A stretch of DNA of 46,719 bases from Chloracidobacterium sp. CP2_5A (GTDB lineage: Bacteria; Acidobacteriota; Blastocatellia; Chloracidobacteriales; Chloracidobacteriaceae), in assembly GCA_002254845.1 (NCBI GenBank), contig NKPT01000025.1, positions 1 to 46,719 on the forward strand, written 5' to 3'. The notes below the pieces were generated by a model, which did not search any database, was not told the DNA's origin, and saw nothing but the letters and a program-made list of their open reading frames with translations. This document shows, piece by piece, positions 28,976 through 37,657 of this stretch; position 1 is the stretch's first letter, and every line of letters starts with the position of its first letter. The position numbers were made by a program, and so were the translations under genes.

Positions 28976-29938
28976 TTACTGCGTCGGCGCATAATAGCCG
29001 CGCCGCGCCCGGACGGTCACGCCCGGACGCTTCACGCGCACCTCGATCCGGCGAAACTTGCCGTCGCGCGCTTCGTTGGACGAGTAATAGCTCAGCGCGT
29101 ATTGCGCCCGCAGCTCGGTTTCAAGCTGGCCGAACCCGGAGGACAGCTCCGATAAGCTTGTCACCATGAGGACGCGCCCGCCGGTTTGGCGACAGAGCGC
29201 CTCGAAGTCGTTGTCCGGCGGCGGCAGAAAGTCGTCGTACTCCGTCCGAATTACCGGGCAAATCCCAAAAATGACGGCGTCCGCTCGGTTGACTTCCTCA
29301 ATGGCGCGTTCCCGCGTCACCCGGCTAACTGTGTTTTGCCCATCGGAAACCACCACGATCACGCGCCGCCCAGGCTCGCGCTCCAGCCGCCGCGCGGCAA
29401 TGAAGATCGCGTCATAAAGCGCCGTCGCGCCCCGCGCGTCCAGCCCGCGCGCGGCAGCTTCCAGCGCCGGCAGGCTCGCCGTCAGGTCCTGCCGCAGATA
29501 AACATCGTGATTGAAGGCGTAAAAGGCGGCCTGGTCCTCTGGCCGGAGCATCCGCCGAAAGAAATCAAGCACCGCCTCCTGCTCGAACCTCAAGCGATTC
29601 CGCACGCTGGCGCTAATGTCGAGCAGCATGGCCAGGCGCAGCGGCTGATCCGCCTGTCGTCCAACCCGGCTAATGGTTTGGAGCTGCCCGTCCTCGTAGA
29701 TTTCAAAGTCGCTGTCGCTGAGGTTCTCAATCGGGGCGCCGGTGGCGCTGTTAACGACCGTGAGCACCGTCACGTAATCCGACCGCACCACCACATCGGC
29801 GGCCGAGTCGGCGCCGCGCCCCCGCGCAGGGTCGGGCGGGAGCGGCACCACCTGCGCTGTCGCCGCGGCGCCTCCCGCCAACAGCAGGCAGACCGCCAGC
29901 CACCACCGAGCCCATCGCCTCATACCGCGCTTGCTCAC
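28976..29938 (-). CDS. Exported VWFA-related protein (acidobacterial type)
   Basis: Protein of 320 aa. A signal peptide (RWWLAVCLLLAGGAAATAQ) is followed by a short beta domain (VVRSDYVTVLTVVNSATGAPIENLSDSDFEIYEDG) and a von Willebrand A domain with the MIDAS motif DISAS (107-111), GATALYDAI and VVVSDGQNT. It ends in VRVKRPGVTVRARRGYYAPTQ. This combination, including the FEIYEDG and RRGYYAP signatures, defines the VWFA-related family common in Acidobacteriota (TIGR03436, from memory). Function is probably adhesion or assembly in the envelope. The GTG at 29938 overlaps the trmFO stop (GTGA); an ATG at 29923 is an alternative. Confidence 0.92.
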   Translation of the reverse strand: MSKRGMRRWARWWLAVCLLLAGGAAATAQVVPLPPDPARGRGADSAADVVVRSDYVTVLTVVNSATGAPIENLSDSDFEIYEDGQLQTISRVGRQADQPLRLAMLLDISASVRNRLRFEQEAVLDFFRRMLRPEDQAAFYAFNHDVYLRQDLTASLPALEAAARGLDARGATALYDAIFIAARRLEREPGRRVIVVVSDGQNTVSRVTRERAIEEVNRADAVIFGICPVIRTEYDDFLPPPDNDFEALCRQTGGRVLMVTSLSELSSGFGQLETELRAQYALSYYSSNEARDGKFRRIEVRVKRPGVTVRARRGYYAPTQ

Positions 29939-31299
29939 GCCGCCTCGCCGTCAGTCGCCATCGCTGGCGCCGCCTCCATCATTCGTAACCATTCCTCAAA
30001 CGCCGCTAGCGCCAAAGCGATCTGACGCGCCCGCCGCTCCGGCTTGCGCCGAAGCCTGCGCGCTTCCGCTTCCGCCAGCGGCGGAAGCAAGGCAAAGGTG
30101 ATGTTGACCGGCTGGTAATCGTTGTTTTCACAGCGCGCGACGTAATTGATCAGACTTCCCAGCGCCGAGGCGCGCGGGATGGGGATCAGCGGCCGCCCCT
30201 TGATCAGCGCCGCCGCCCACCGCCCGACTGCCAGCCCCGTCGCCAGCGACTCAACATAGCCCTCGACGCCGGAAATCTGGCCCGCGAAAAACAAGCGCGA
30301 CTGATGCTTGACTTGCAACGTCGGCGTGAGCAGCTTCGGCCCGTTGACGTAGGTGTTGCGGTGCACCTGCCCAAACTTCAGAAACTCCGCCCGCTCCAGT
30401 CCCGGAATCATCCGCAGCAGGTCTTTTTGCGCGCCCCATTTCACGGAGTTTTGAAAGCCGACCAGGCTGTAGCTGTCAGCCATGAGATTTTCCTGCCGCA
30501 ACTGGACGACCGCGTACGGCTCTTCCCCCGTGCGCGGATCGCGCAGCCCAACCGGCTTCATCGGGCCAAACCGCAGCGTCTCGCGCCCGCGTCGCGCCGC
30601 GACCTCAATTGGCAGGCAAGCCTCGAAGTAACTCGCCTTGTCAGCTTCAAACTCTTTCGGAGCAACGCATTCCGCCGCCAGCAGGGCGTCCACGAAGGCT
30701 TCATACCGGGCCTTGTCAAGCGGACAGTTTAGGTAGTCGTCGCCGCCCTTGCCATACCGCGCCGCCCGGAAGACCACGTCGTAGTTGATGGTCTCGGCAT
30801 CCACGACCGGGGCAATCGCGTCGTAGAAATACAGCCGCTCCGCCCCGGCCAGTCTTTGAATATCCGCCGCCAGCGCGTCAGAAGTGAGCGGCCCGGTCGC
30901 AATGACGACCACGCCCTCGCCGGGAATGCTGGCGACCTCCTCCCGAATGACCGTGATGCGCGGATGCGCGGCGATGCGCGCCGTGACTTCGGCGGCAAAC
31001 CGCTCGCGGTCAATTGCGAGCGCCGCCCCGGCCGGCACGCGCGTCGCTTCGGCCACGGCGATCAGCAACGACTTGGCGCGCCGGAGCTCTTCCTTGAGCA
31101 GATGCGGCGCGGTGTTGACTTCATCCGACTTGAACGAGTTGCTACAAACGATTTCCGCCAGCTGGCCCGTCGCGTGCGCGGGCGTCCGGCGCGCCGGCCG
31201 CATCTCGTACAGCCGGACGGGGACGCCCTGCTCGGCGCACTGCCACGCCGCCTCGCAGCCAGCCAATCCGCCGCCGATGATGGTGACTGCGTCAGTCAC
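29935..31299 (-). CDS. trmFO: tRNA (uracil-54-C5)-methyltransferase, folate-dependent
   Basis: Protein of 454 aa that makes m5U54 (ribothymidine) in the tRNA T-loop using methylenetetrahydrofolate and FAD. The FAD motif TIIGGGLAGCEAAWQ is at 6-20; the Cys52 region EIVCSNSFKSDEVNTAPHLLKEE and the second functional Cys in YFEACLPIEVAARRG follow. Further signatures are GPMKPVGLRDPRTG, AVVQLRQEN, FQTHL-like VGFQNSVKWGAQK and SGVEGYVES. The GTG at 31299 is chosen because GGAGG lies 5 nt upstream; the longer frame from TTG 31311 would place that Shine-Dalgarno inside the gene. It lies 54 nt after the S9 peptidase and overlaps the VWFA gene. Confidence 0.95.
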   Translation of the reverse strand: MTDAVTIIGGGLAGCEAAWQCAEQGVPVRLYEMRPARRTPAHATGQLAEIVCSNSFKSDEVNTAPHLLKEELRRAKSLLIAVAEATRVPAGAALAIDRERFAAEVTARIAAHPRITVIREEVASIPGEGVVVIATGPLTSDALAADIQRLAGAERLYFYDAIAPVVDAETINYDVVFRAARYGKGGDDYLNCPLDKARYEAFVDALLAAECVAPKEFEADKASYFEACLPIEVAARRGRETLRFGPMKPVGLRDPRTGEEPYAVVQLRQENLMADSYSLVGFQNSVKWGAQKDLLRMIPGLERAEFLKFGQVHRNTYVNGPKLLTPTLQVKHQSRLFFAGQISGVEGYVESLATGLAVGRWAAALIKGRPLIPIPRASALGSLINYVARCENNDYQPVNITFALLPPLAEAEARRLRRKPERRARQIALALAAFEEWLRMMEAAPAMATDGEAA

Positions 31300-31353
31300 T
31301 GACACCTCCAAGGCTGCCGCCCTTCATCTTTCCGCGCCTACGACTTTCCGTGC

Positions 31354-33378
31354 CTACGACCGCCGGTGCTTTTCAAACCAAGCCTGCAGGTAAAGCTGCT
31401 GGGCCAACTGGCGCGACGGGCGCCGGAAGCCATGAAACTCCTCCGGGACGCGCACGAGCAAGGTCGGCTTCCCCAGCATTTTGAGCGCTCGGTAATACTC
31501 CTCGGTTTGTCCGATAGGCGTTCGGAGGTCGGCTTCGCCGGTGAGCAGCAGGATCGGCGTCGTGACGTTCGCCACGTAGCTCAGCGGCGACCGAACGGCG
31601 AATTCCTGCGGGTCTTCCCAGGGATACTTCTGGAACTGGTCGTACCACGTCACGGGGCCGTCTGTCGTGCCGACGAAAGAATGCCAGTTGACGACCGGCC
31701 GCATCGAGACGGCCGCGGCAAACCGATTCGTATGACCGACAATCCACGCCGTCAGCACGCCGCCGCCCGAGCCGCCGCACACAAAGAGGTTTTTCTCGTC
31801 AATAAAGCCGGTTTTGAGCGCCGCCTCCACGCCAGCCATGAGGTCGTCGTAATCCTTGCCAGGGTAAGCGTGCTGAATGCCATTGACAAAGGCCTGCCCG
31901 TAGCCGGTCGAGCCGCGCGGATTGGCGTAGAGCACGGCGTAGCCCTCCGCGGCAAAGTTTTGAAACGCCCAGTTGAAGCCGACTGAATACATAGACCACG
32001 GGCCGCCGTGAATCCAGAGCGCCATTGGGTACTTCTTGGCCGGGTCAAAGTCGACCGGCTTGATGAGCCAGCCCTGAATGCTCAACCCATCCGGCGCGAC
32101 GAAGCTCAGCTCCTGGGCCTCGCCCAGCGACAGCCCTTCCAGCACATCCGCGTTGACATCCGCCAGGACGCGCATCTCGCCGGGCCGCGCCACGTTGAAG
32201 GTCACAAGCTTCCCCGGCTCGGCGAAGGTTGAGCGAACGGCGGCAACCTGACCATTGTCCGCCAGCGAGACGCCGCTCAGAACGTGAACGCCTTCGGTAA
32301 CGCGCCGCGCCTTGCCGCCGACCGGCGCAAAGTAAAGCTGCGCCGCGCCGCGCTCCTCAACCGTGAAGTAGACGCCGCCGCCGTCGCGCGCCCAGACGAG
32401 ATCCGTCGGCGAACTCGGCAAATCGCCCGCCCAGAGCCGCGCGTCGCTCCCGTCGGCGTTCATCACATAGAGGCTGGAGAGATGAAACGTCAGTTTTTGG
32501 TAGTCGTAGCCGACGTAAGCAAGGCGCTTGCCGTCGGGCGACGCCTTGGGCTGCGCATCCCGCCCCCGCCGGTCGGTCAGCGGGCGAATCGCCCGGGTTG
32601 CCAGCTCGATGACGTAAACTTCACTGTCACCGCGCGCGAACTCCCAGTCATCGCGCCGAATGGACGACACATAGACGCGCTTGCCGTCCGGCGACCATTC
32701 CGGGTCGTCGTAGCTGTATTTTCCGTCGGTGATTTGGCGGGGCGTTCCGCCCAGCCGGGCGTCCAGCGTGAAGATTTGGCGTTTGGCTTTAGGAATTTGC
32801 CCCTGGCCGTCCACAGCCCAGGTCAGACGATCAATGACCAGCGCCGGCTTGGCCCATTGCGCGCCCTTGGGCGCTTCCGGGAGCTTGATGGGCAGCGGCG
32901 AGTCCGCGTCGGGAACCAGCATGGAAAACGCCAGCGTCGCCCCATCCGGCGACCAGCGCAGGTCGGACGGCTCGCGCTCCAGGCGGGTCAGCTGCGCGAT
33001 GTCGCCCGTATCAGGCGCCAGAACATGGATTTGCGCCGTGCCGTCGCGCTCGGCGATGAAGGCGATGCGCTTGCCGTCGGGCGACCAGACGGGCTGGCGC
33101 GCGCTGTAGGTCTGCCCAGTCAGCTCGCGGGCGCGGCTGCCGTCGCTTTCGATCATCCAGAGGGCGGAGCGGTAGCGGTCAGTCATCTTGTCGACGGAGG
33201 TTCGCGCGAAGACCACCCGTCGCCCATCGGGAGAAATGGCCGGATTCGTTACCGACTCCATCTCCATGAAGGTTGTCTTGTCGAGACGGCGCGGCGCTGG
33301 GGCGTCCGGCGACTGGGCCGCCGCGCTGAAGCCCAGCGCCAGGGACCACAGGGTAAGCGTCACAGTTTTGCAGCGCAT
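31354..33378 (-). CDS. Exported S9 family prolyl oligopeptidase/acylaminoacyl peptidase
   Basis: Protein of 674 aa. A signal peptide (TVTLTLWSLALGFSAAAQS) is followed by a seven-bladed beta-propeller (about 40-400) with recurrent WSPDGKRIAF-type repeats, then an alpha/beta hydrolase domain. Catalytic triad: Ser537 in CGGSGGGV, Asp617 in GEADLRTP, His649 in EEFHGF. WIHGGPWSMY and NPRGSTGYG form the oxyanion region. It cleaves short peptides in the periplasm or outside the cell; the DPP/acylaminoacyl subclass is not resolved. The ATG at 33378 has AAGGAA 9 nt upstream. Confidence 0.94.
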   Translation of the reverse strand: MRCKTVTLTLWSLALGFSAAAQSPDAPAPRRLDKTTFMEMESVTNPAISPDGRRVVFARTSVDKMTDRYRSALWMIESDGSRARELTGQTYSARQPVWSPDGKRIAFIAERDGTAQIHVLAPDTGDIAQLTRLEREPSDLRWSPDGATLAFSMLVPDADSPLPIKLPEAPKGAQWAKPALVIDRLTWAVDGQGQIPKAKRQIFTLDARLGGTPRQITDGKYSYDDPEWSPDGKRVYVSSIRRDDWEFARGDSEVYVIELATRAIRPLTDRRGRDAQPKASPDGKRLAYVGYDYQKLTFHLSSLYVMNADGSDARLWAGDLPSSPTDLVWARDGGGVYFTVEERGAAQLYFAPVGGKARRVTEGVHVLSGVSLADNGQVAAVRSTFAEPGKLVTFNVARPGEMRVLADVNADVLEGLSLGEAQELSFVAPDGLSIQGWLIKPVDFDPAKKYPMALWIHGGPWSMYSVGFNWAFQNFAAEGYAVLYANPRGSTGYGQAFVNGIQHAYPGKDYDDLMAGVEAALKTGFIDEKNLFVCGGSGGGVLTAWIVGHTNRFAAAVSMRPVVNWHSFVGTTDGPVTWYDQFQKYPWEDPQEFAVRSPLSYVANVTTPILLLTGEADLRTPIGQTEEYYRALKMLGKPTLLVRVPEEFHGFRRPSRQLAQQLYLQAWFEKHRRS

Positions 33379-33675
33379 CGAGCGATGTTCCTTGAGCGAG
33401 GGATAGGATTGCCGGCGCGCCCAAGAGCCTGATTCGGAGCGCGCAGCGAGAATCGTCCGGCTTCAAAAAAAAGTATTAGCCAGCGCCTTAAGCCAAGCCA
33501 AGTCTTTTTAGGAAAAGACCTTCGAGGAAGCCCGCCGCGCGCCGGGGCTCCGGCGTCAGCGCCACGCGTTGCCGCCCGCCGGCTGATTAGAAACCCGCTA
33601 AGAAGCGCCGAGGCATTTTTAGCTCCTGCTCGATACAGCAAGGGCGGTCAGCAGCCTCAAGCCTCGCGACCAGCT
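33379..33675. other. Intergenic region upstream of the S9 peptidase
   Basis: About 300 bp without a supported gene. It holds a GTCTTTT/AAAAGAC dyad (33512-33529), a run of eight A (33465-33472) and, on the minus strand, AGGAG followed 6 nt later by an ATG that opens only a 9-codon frame (33616-33587). That mini-ORF could be a leader peptide or chance. Confidence 0.4.
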
Positions 33676-34277
33676 TCACGGCTTGCCCCGCCTTGTCTCG
33701 GCGAAAACGCTATATAAAAAGGCGCGCCGCTGGACTTGCGCCGGCTTCACGGAGATCTGAACAAGGTCATCCGCGTTGAGGGGCGGCGGGCTCGCCAGGG
33801 CAGCGGGCCGTGGCGGACCTCCAAGCGCCGATTCCCTACCGTCAGCGTCGTGACATTGAACAAGCCGGCAAGCGCCAAATAGAAGACACCGACCGCGACC
33901 TGCAGGAGCGGAAAAATCCAGGGCAGCCATCCAATGTCCGGCTTGTTGGCAAGATTGCTGCGCCATGCGACGAGAAAGCCGTTCCAAAACGCGCCGAAGA
34001 ACAACAGAAAGATCGTCGCCAGCGAAAACCAGCGGCACGACAGCGCCAGCCCAACCGGCGTCCGGTTGACGGCAAAGCCTTCCGGAAAGTCGACTTGCCG
34101 CGGCGAAGGAAGATCGACGGGCGGTGGCGGCGCGCTCGGCGCCAACTCGCGGGGATTGACAAGCGCGCGACCTTGCCGGCAGACCGCGGCCGTTGGCGTC
34201 GAATCCTCGCTTGGAATCGGCGCTCCGCAGGCGGGACAGCTCAGGCGCGCGGCTCGCCTGGCGGATGATCCAATCAA
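33676..34277 (-). pseudogene. Frameshifted zinc-ribbon/two-helix membrane protein
   Basis: Frame 1 carries a zinc-ribbon half (LSCPACGAPIP), a Pro-rich linker, VNRTPVGLALSCRWFS, two membrane helices (ATIFLLFFGAFWNGFLV and IFPLLQVAVGVFYLALAGLFNVTTL) and RLEVRHGPLPWRARR. It then runs into a poor tail and stops at 33747. The next frame continues with LNADDLVQISVK and ends at 33676 after SVFAETRRGKP. The family I recall reads HGPLPW, then an ADL-Q pattern, so the two frames are one protein split by a one-base loss in the C-run at about 33780-33783 (GGGG on the plus strand). There is no ATG; a TTG at 34277 is a guess, and a TTG at 34322 lies inside an upstream terminator. A sequencing error is possible. 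Confidence 0.65.
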
Positions 34278-34283
34278 GCGAAA

Positions 34284-34319
34284 CTCGGAAAAAGAAGGCG
34301 CGTCGGAAAGCGACGCGCC
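34284..34319 (-). terminator. Intrinsic terminator of the Ig-like exported protein gene
   Basis: On the minus strand GGCGCGTCG (34319-34311), loop CTTTC, CGACGCGCC (34305-34297), then TTCTTTTTCC: a perfect 9-bp GC-rich stem with a U-rich tail, 35 nt after the stop at 34354. Confidence 0.85.
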
Positions 34320-34353
34320 CAAAGCAAAAACGGCTTTTCAGGAGAAATCCCGA

Positions 34354-35553
34354 CTACTGCAACGCACGCTCCACCGCATAAGTTCCAATTCTTGTTGGAC
34401 TCTTGACGCCCGGAAATTCGGTCACGTCGGTCAGCTCAATGTCGCGCAGCGCCAACTTCCCAGGAGCGAGCAGGTTACGGTCAAATCGCAGCGTCATGAC
34501 GTGCCGCCCCATTGCCGCTTCCGCCGCTGCCTGCGCCCAGGCGACTGGCTTGCCGTCAGCCGTCGTCAAGTTGGCGCGGGCATGGAAGCGCCCTGCCCGC
34601 GTCACAATGTATTCAAGGTCAACTTCCAGCCCCCGGTCGGTGAGGCGCTCGCCCGCAATGCGCATCAGGCGACCGCCGGCCACGCCGCTCGCGATTTCGA
34701 GCAACCCAGTGCGCTTGAACTGAAGGCCGCTGGCCGTAACCCCCTCAGCGTCAATAATCACCTTGCCAAAGCGGCCAAGCTGCGTCGGCCGGATTTTCAA
34801 GCCGAAGTCGCCGTTGCCCAGCGCCGTCATCTCGCGCGTCAGGACAAGCGTCCCATTCTCGTGATAGATGCGGGCCGTCGCCTTGACCTTTTCAAGCGGC
34901 TTTCCGCCGTCGCGCGCCTGGGCGTGAATTTCCGTTGTCTGCCGCGCGTCCACGAGGTTGTCGGTCAGCCAGGTGTGAAGCGCCAAGTCGTTGTTGTCAT
35001 TGACGACAACCGTCGCGCCGCGCCGGCCCTCGCGGCGGCGCTCAGCGCCAGCCGCTGGCTCGATGCGCAGGCGGTAAAGCCCCGGCATCGTTGTCAAGTC
35101 GCGCGGGGTCGCCTCGACCTTGCCGACGGCGACTTCATCCGCGCGGGAGAGCGCCGTTCCGGGGTCAACATCGCGCGGCACAAGCTGAGTTGGAACGCGC
35201 ATGGCGGACGGCGTCAGCAGCGTCACCTTGGACGCTTCATCATCCGCGAAAACGCCGATGCAGGCTCGCTCGCCCGTGACCGGCAAGAGCGCCTCGCCCG
35301 CGACGCCCTCCAGGACGTACCGCGTCGAAACTGTTTCCTCTCGCGAGGAAGAAAGGGCTAGCTCTTCGGGCGTCAGCCGCCCGCAATCGGTCGCGGCGGT
35401 TTCAAGCGTCGTCGTCGCGAGCGCCGATACCGGAACTGGATGATCCTTCGCGCTTTCGCTCTTTGCCGGCAGCGAGCCGTAAAAGCCTGCGCCGCCAAGA
35501 ACCCCGGCGGCAACGAGGCCGAGAGCCCATCCGCGTGTCGTCATGACTGCCAT
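34354..35553 (-). CDS. Exported protein with Ig-like beta domains, paired with a lipase
   Basis: Protein of 399 aa. An N-terminal signal/anchor (GWALGLVAAGVLGGAGFYGSLPA) is followed by three beta-rich regions; the middle and last look Ig-like (TEIHAQARDGGKPLEKVKAT, LVLTREMTALGNGDFGLKIRP, FHARANLTTADGKPVAWAQA). The end, IELTDVTEFP then GTYAVERALQ, recalls DUF4785-type exported proteins, a guess from memory. No catalytic motif is visible. The ATG at 35553 has AAGGAG 8 nt upstream. It follows the lipase-like gene by 31 nt, so the two are probably co-expressed and may act together outside the cytoplasm. A good terminator follows. Confidence 0.75.
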   Translation of the reverse strand: MAVMTTRGWALGLVAAGVLGGAGFYGSLPAKSESAKDHPVPVSALATTTLETAATDCGRLTPEELALSSSREETVSTRYVLEGVAGEALLPVTGERACIGVFADDEASKVTLLTPSAMRVPTQLVPRDVDPGTALSRADEVAVGKVEATPRDLTTMPGLYRLRIEPAAGAERRREGRRGATVVVNDNNDLALHTWLTDNLVDARQTTEIHAQARDGGKPLEKVKATARIYHENGTLVLTREMTALGNGDFGLKIRPTQLGRFGKVIIDAEGVTASGLQFKRTGLLEIASGVAGGRLMRIAGERLTDRGLEVDLEYIVTRAGRFHARANLTTADGKPVAWAQAAAEAAMGRHVMTLRFDRNLLAPGKLALRDIELTDVTEFPGVKSPTRIGTYAVERALQ

Positions 35554-35584
35554 AGCCTGATCTCCTTATTCGTGGCCGCGCTGG

Positions 35585-36460
35585 TTAGTAGCCGAACTGG
35601 GCAATGTCATTCCCCAGTCTGCGGTAGCTGTTACGGCGGTTATAGTGGTGATTGGCGTCGGTGTTATACCACCGCCCGCCAGGCGCTTTCGTGTGGTGGG
35701 CGCTGTATTCGGCCACCATCCCGTCGTCCTCTCCGGGGAGACCAGCTAGGCCCGACAGCGTCGCCAGACCAACGCATTCCAGGCAGAAGTCGTTCCACAA
35801 GCCCGTGCCGGCAACCGTGAAAATCGCCTTGCTGCGCAGGGCGTCGCGCATCCAGTTGGCATTCGCCGCGCGGAAGTGCGCCGTCGTGAGCGCCTGCGTT
35901 GAAGGCGCGTTGTTGTCAATCAAGCTGACCAGCCACGCCGTGAGCCACGAGCCGCTCAGCGAGCCGGCCAGATCGGCCGCCTCGGAGCCGGCGTTTGGCG
36001 GCGCATAGGAAAGCACATGCCGCGTGTTGCTTTGGATGCGGTTAAAGTTCGCGCCCCTGTAGTTGTAGAACGGGTCCGACGGGTCGGCGTTGCACAGGAT
36101 GAACCGCATGACAACGCCGCCCATGCTGTGCGTTACGAAGACAAGGTTGCGCCGGCCGTTCGTGATGAACTGGTTGACCTGCGCCGAAACATCCACGGCG
36201 CAGTCCCAATAGTGCTTGCGCCCGTCGTAGAAGACAATTTCGTAGGGCACAGTGTAGTTGCGGGTTGCCGCCCGAACCATGTCCGGCGTCCAGTAGTTGT
36301 TCAGGACCTTCGTCCGGCTGTCAGTTGAAACGCCGTCCGACTTTCCATGCACAAAAACCAGCGTCGTCTGAGCCGACGCGCGCGCGCCGCACCCGAGCCA
36401 CAGGACTAGCCACGTCGCCGCCAGACCAAACCGCCCTACCAATCGCAGGTTCCGCATCAT
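35585..36460 (-). CDS. Secreted lipase-like alpha/beta hydrolase
   Basis: Protein of 291 aa. The signal peptide ends around ARASAQ. TTLVFVHGKSDG gives the oxyanion HG motif, and the nucleophile is Ser112 in FVTHSMGGVVMRF. SYAPPNAGSEAADLAG resembles the PxxGS/AAD stretch of triacylglycerol lipases. GEDDGMVAEYSAHH probably holds the acid and the catalytic His. Four Cys could form disulphides. Likely a secreted ester hydrolase; the substrate is unknown. The ATG at 36460 has AGAGG 5 nt upstream. A TetR-like dyad lies 22 nt upstream of the start. Confidence 0.88.
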   Translation of the reverse strand: MMRNLRLVGRFGLAATWLVLWLGCGARASAQTTLVFVHGKSDGVSTDSRTKVLNNYWTPDMVRAATRNYTVPYEIVFYDGRKHYWDCAVDVSAQVNQFITNGRRNLVFVTHSMGGVVMRFILCNADPSDPFYNYRGANFNRIQSNTRHVLSYAPPNAGSEAADLAGSLSGSWLTAWLVSLIDNNAPSTQALTTAHFRAANANWMRDALRSKAIFTVAGTGLWNDFCLECVGLATLSGLAGLPGEDDGMVAEYSAHHTKAPGGRWYNTDANHHYNRRNSYRRLGNDIAQFGY

Positions 36461-36482
36461 TGCCGCCTCTCAAGCCTCAAAA

Positions 36483-36500
36483 TGAATGACTATTCACTCA
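36483..36500. promoter_or_regulatory. Candidate TetR-type operator upstream of the lipase gene
   Basis: The 18-bp dyad TGAATGACTATTCACTCA has arms TGAaTGAcT and ATTCACTCA, matching the TGAnTGAnT symmetry often bound by TetR-family repressors (7 of 9 positions symmetric). It sits 22 nt before the lipase ATG, where it could overlap the promoter. No tetR gene lies in the window. Confidence 0.4.
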
Positions 36501-36780
36501 GCGTAGCAAATTCGGTGCCGCTTCCAGGGAAGCGCGCGAAGCGTCGCCGCGCGCGTCTCGCATGGATGTAAAGCCTTGTAAAAAAAGATTGATGTCCGAC
36601 TGCCGGCGGAGGCTGGCGACGCCTCCGGGCTGTCAACTCGCTAGACAGCGACAGCGCGATGACGCCAAGCCGCTTGACAGTCGCGCCGAAACCGACGGGG
36701 AGCGATCCCCGCGCGCCGGCTTTCTTCCAGAAGGTCCGCGAGCGAGCTGAACGCTTGGCGAGCGCGCAAGTGGCGCGGCT
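36501..36780. other. Intergenic region between the DUF4388 gene and the lipase
   Basis: No supported gene. It contains a GGAGGC/GCCTCC hairpin with a 7-nt loop (36607-36625) and a seven-A run at 36581-36587 that reads as seven T on the minus strand. The former could act in the 3' end of the DUF4388 transcript. Confidence 0.4.
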
Positions 36781-37566
36781 TTAGTGAATGTGCGTTCCCG
36801 CTCCGCTGGCGTCGTCGAGGTTAATCTCGATCGGCGCTGCGCCCCCAGAGCGCTCTTCATCCAGCTCGCGCAGAACGTCGAGGATGAGGCTGGTGTTGCT
36901 GGTCGTTTGGATATTCTGCTTGTACTCCACGGCCGACTTCTCGACTTCAAAGTAGCCAACCGCAAGCTCGGCAAACTTCTTGAGCGCCGGCACGCCCCGC
37001 AGCAAGTCGGTCGAGGCGTCCGCGATGAGGCCGTCGTTGAAGTAAAGCTTCCCGACGAGGCCCGGCGACTGGATCGAAATAAAACCGGTAATTCGGCTAT
37101 TTTCAATGATTTGGATGATGTCAAACAGACTGAAGCAACTGAGGTCGCCGGTCAGGAGCGCCCGACTTCGCGGGGCGTAGTAGCTAGAGGCGGCGAGGCT
37201 CTGCGACGTCGGTTGCGGCTGGCTAATCTGGCGCGGGTGGCGCTCAATATCCTTGAGGGCGTTGAGGCGCGAGGTGATGGAAAGCTGCGGGTTGAGGCGC
37301 TTAGCGTTGAGAAGCGCGGAGTTAGCCTGCTCCAGCTTGCCGGCTTCGATATAGAGGCTGGAGAGCGACAGCAAATGCTCTATCGCCTTCTGTCGCCAGC
37401 CCTGCTCGATGGCGATGCTGCACGCCCGCTCGCGCAGCTCAAGGCTTTTGGGCGACACGCCAATCGCCGTCTCCAGCAAGGAAAGCGCGCGGTCAAACAT
37501 ACGATACTTGGTCAGCAGCTCGACATCCACCATGACTTCTTTGATGTCAGCCAGATTTGTCGGCAT
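36781..37566 (-). CDS. DUF4388 (PATAN) domain protein with helical N-terminal repeats
   Basis: Protein of 261 aa. The first ~100 residues are TPR-like helices (MFDRALSLLETAIGVSPKSLELRERACSI, AIEHLLSLSSLYIEAGKLEQAN). After a Gln/Pro/Ser linker comes a DUF4388/PATAN domain (about 135-225): LTGDLSCFSLFDIIQIIE, RITGFISIQSPGLVGKLYFNDGLIADAS. PATAN domains occur in signalling and motility regulators. The ATG at 37566 has AAGGGGA 7 nt upstream. An ATG at 37650 would add a Pro/Ser-rich leader and start 7 nt after the CutA stop; it has no Shine-Dalgarno. The C-terminus ends in an unusual GAGTHIH. Confidence 0.85.
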   Translation of the reverse strand: MPTNLADIKEVMVDVELLTKYRMFDRALSLLETAIGVSPKSLELRERACSIAIEQGWRQKAIEHLLSLSSLYIEAGKLEQANSALLNAKRLNPQLSITSRLNALKDIERHPRQISQPQPTSQSLAASSYYAPRSRALLTGDLSCFSLFDIIQIIENSRITGFISIQSPGLVGKLYFNDGLIADASTDLLRGVPALKKFAELAVGYFEVEKSAVEYKQNIQTTSNTSLILDVLRELDEERSGGAAPIEINLDDASGAGTHIH

Positions 37567-37657
37567 GTTGTTTCCCCTTCCCCCAGCGGTTCCCAGAGAC
37601 AGCGATCCTGAGCGCGACGGTGATGGCGATGGAGGCGGATATTTGCTCATCGTAGTT

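Noticed and set aside
32284..33432. 382-codon plus-strand ORF opposite the S9 peptidase
   Set aside because: Antisense shadow of the beta-propeller repeats; no domain features.
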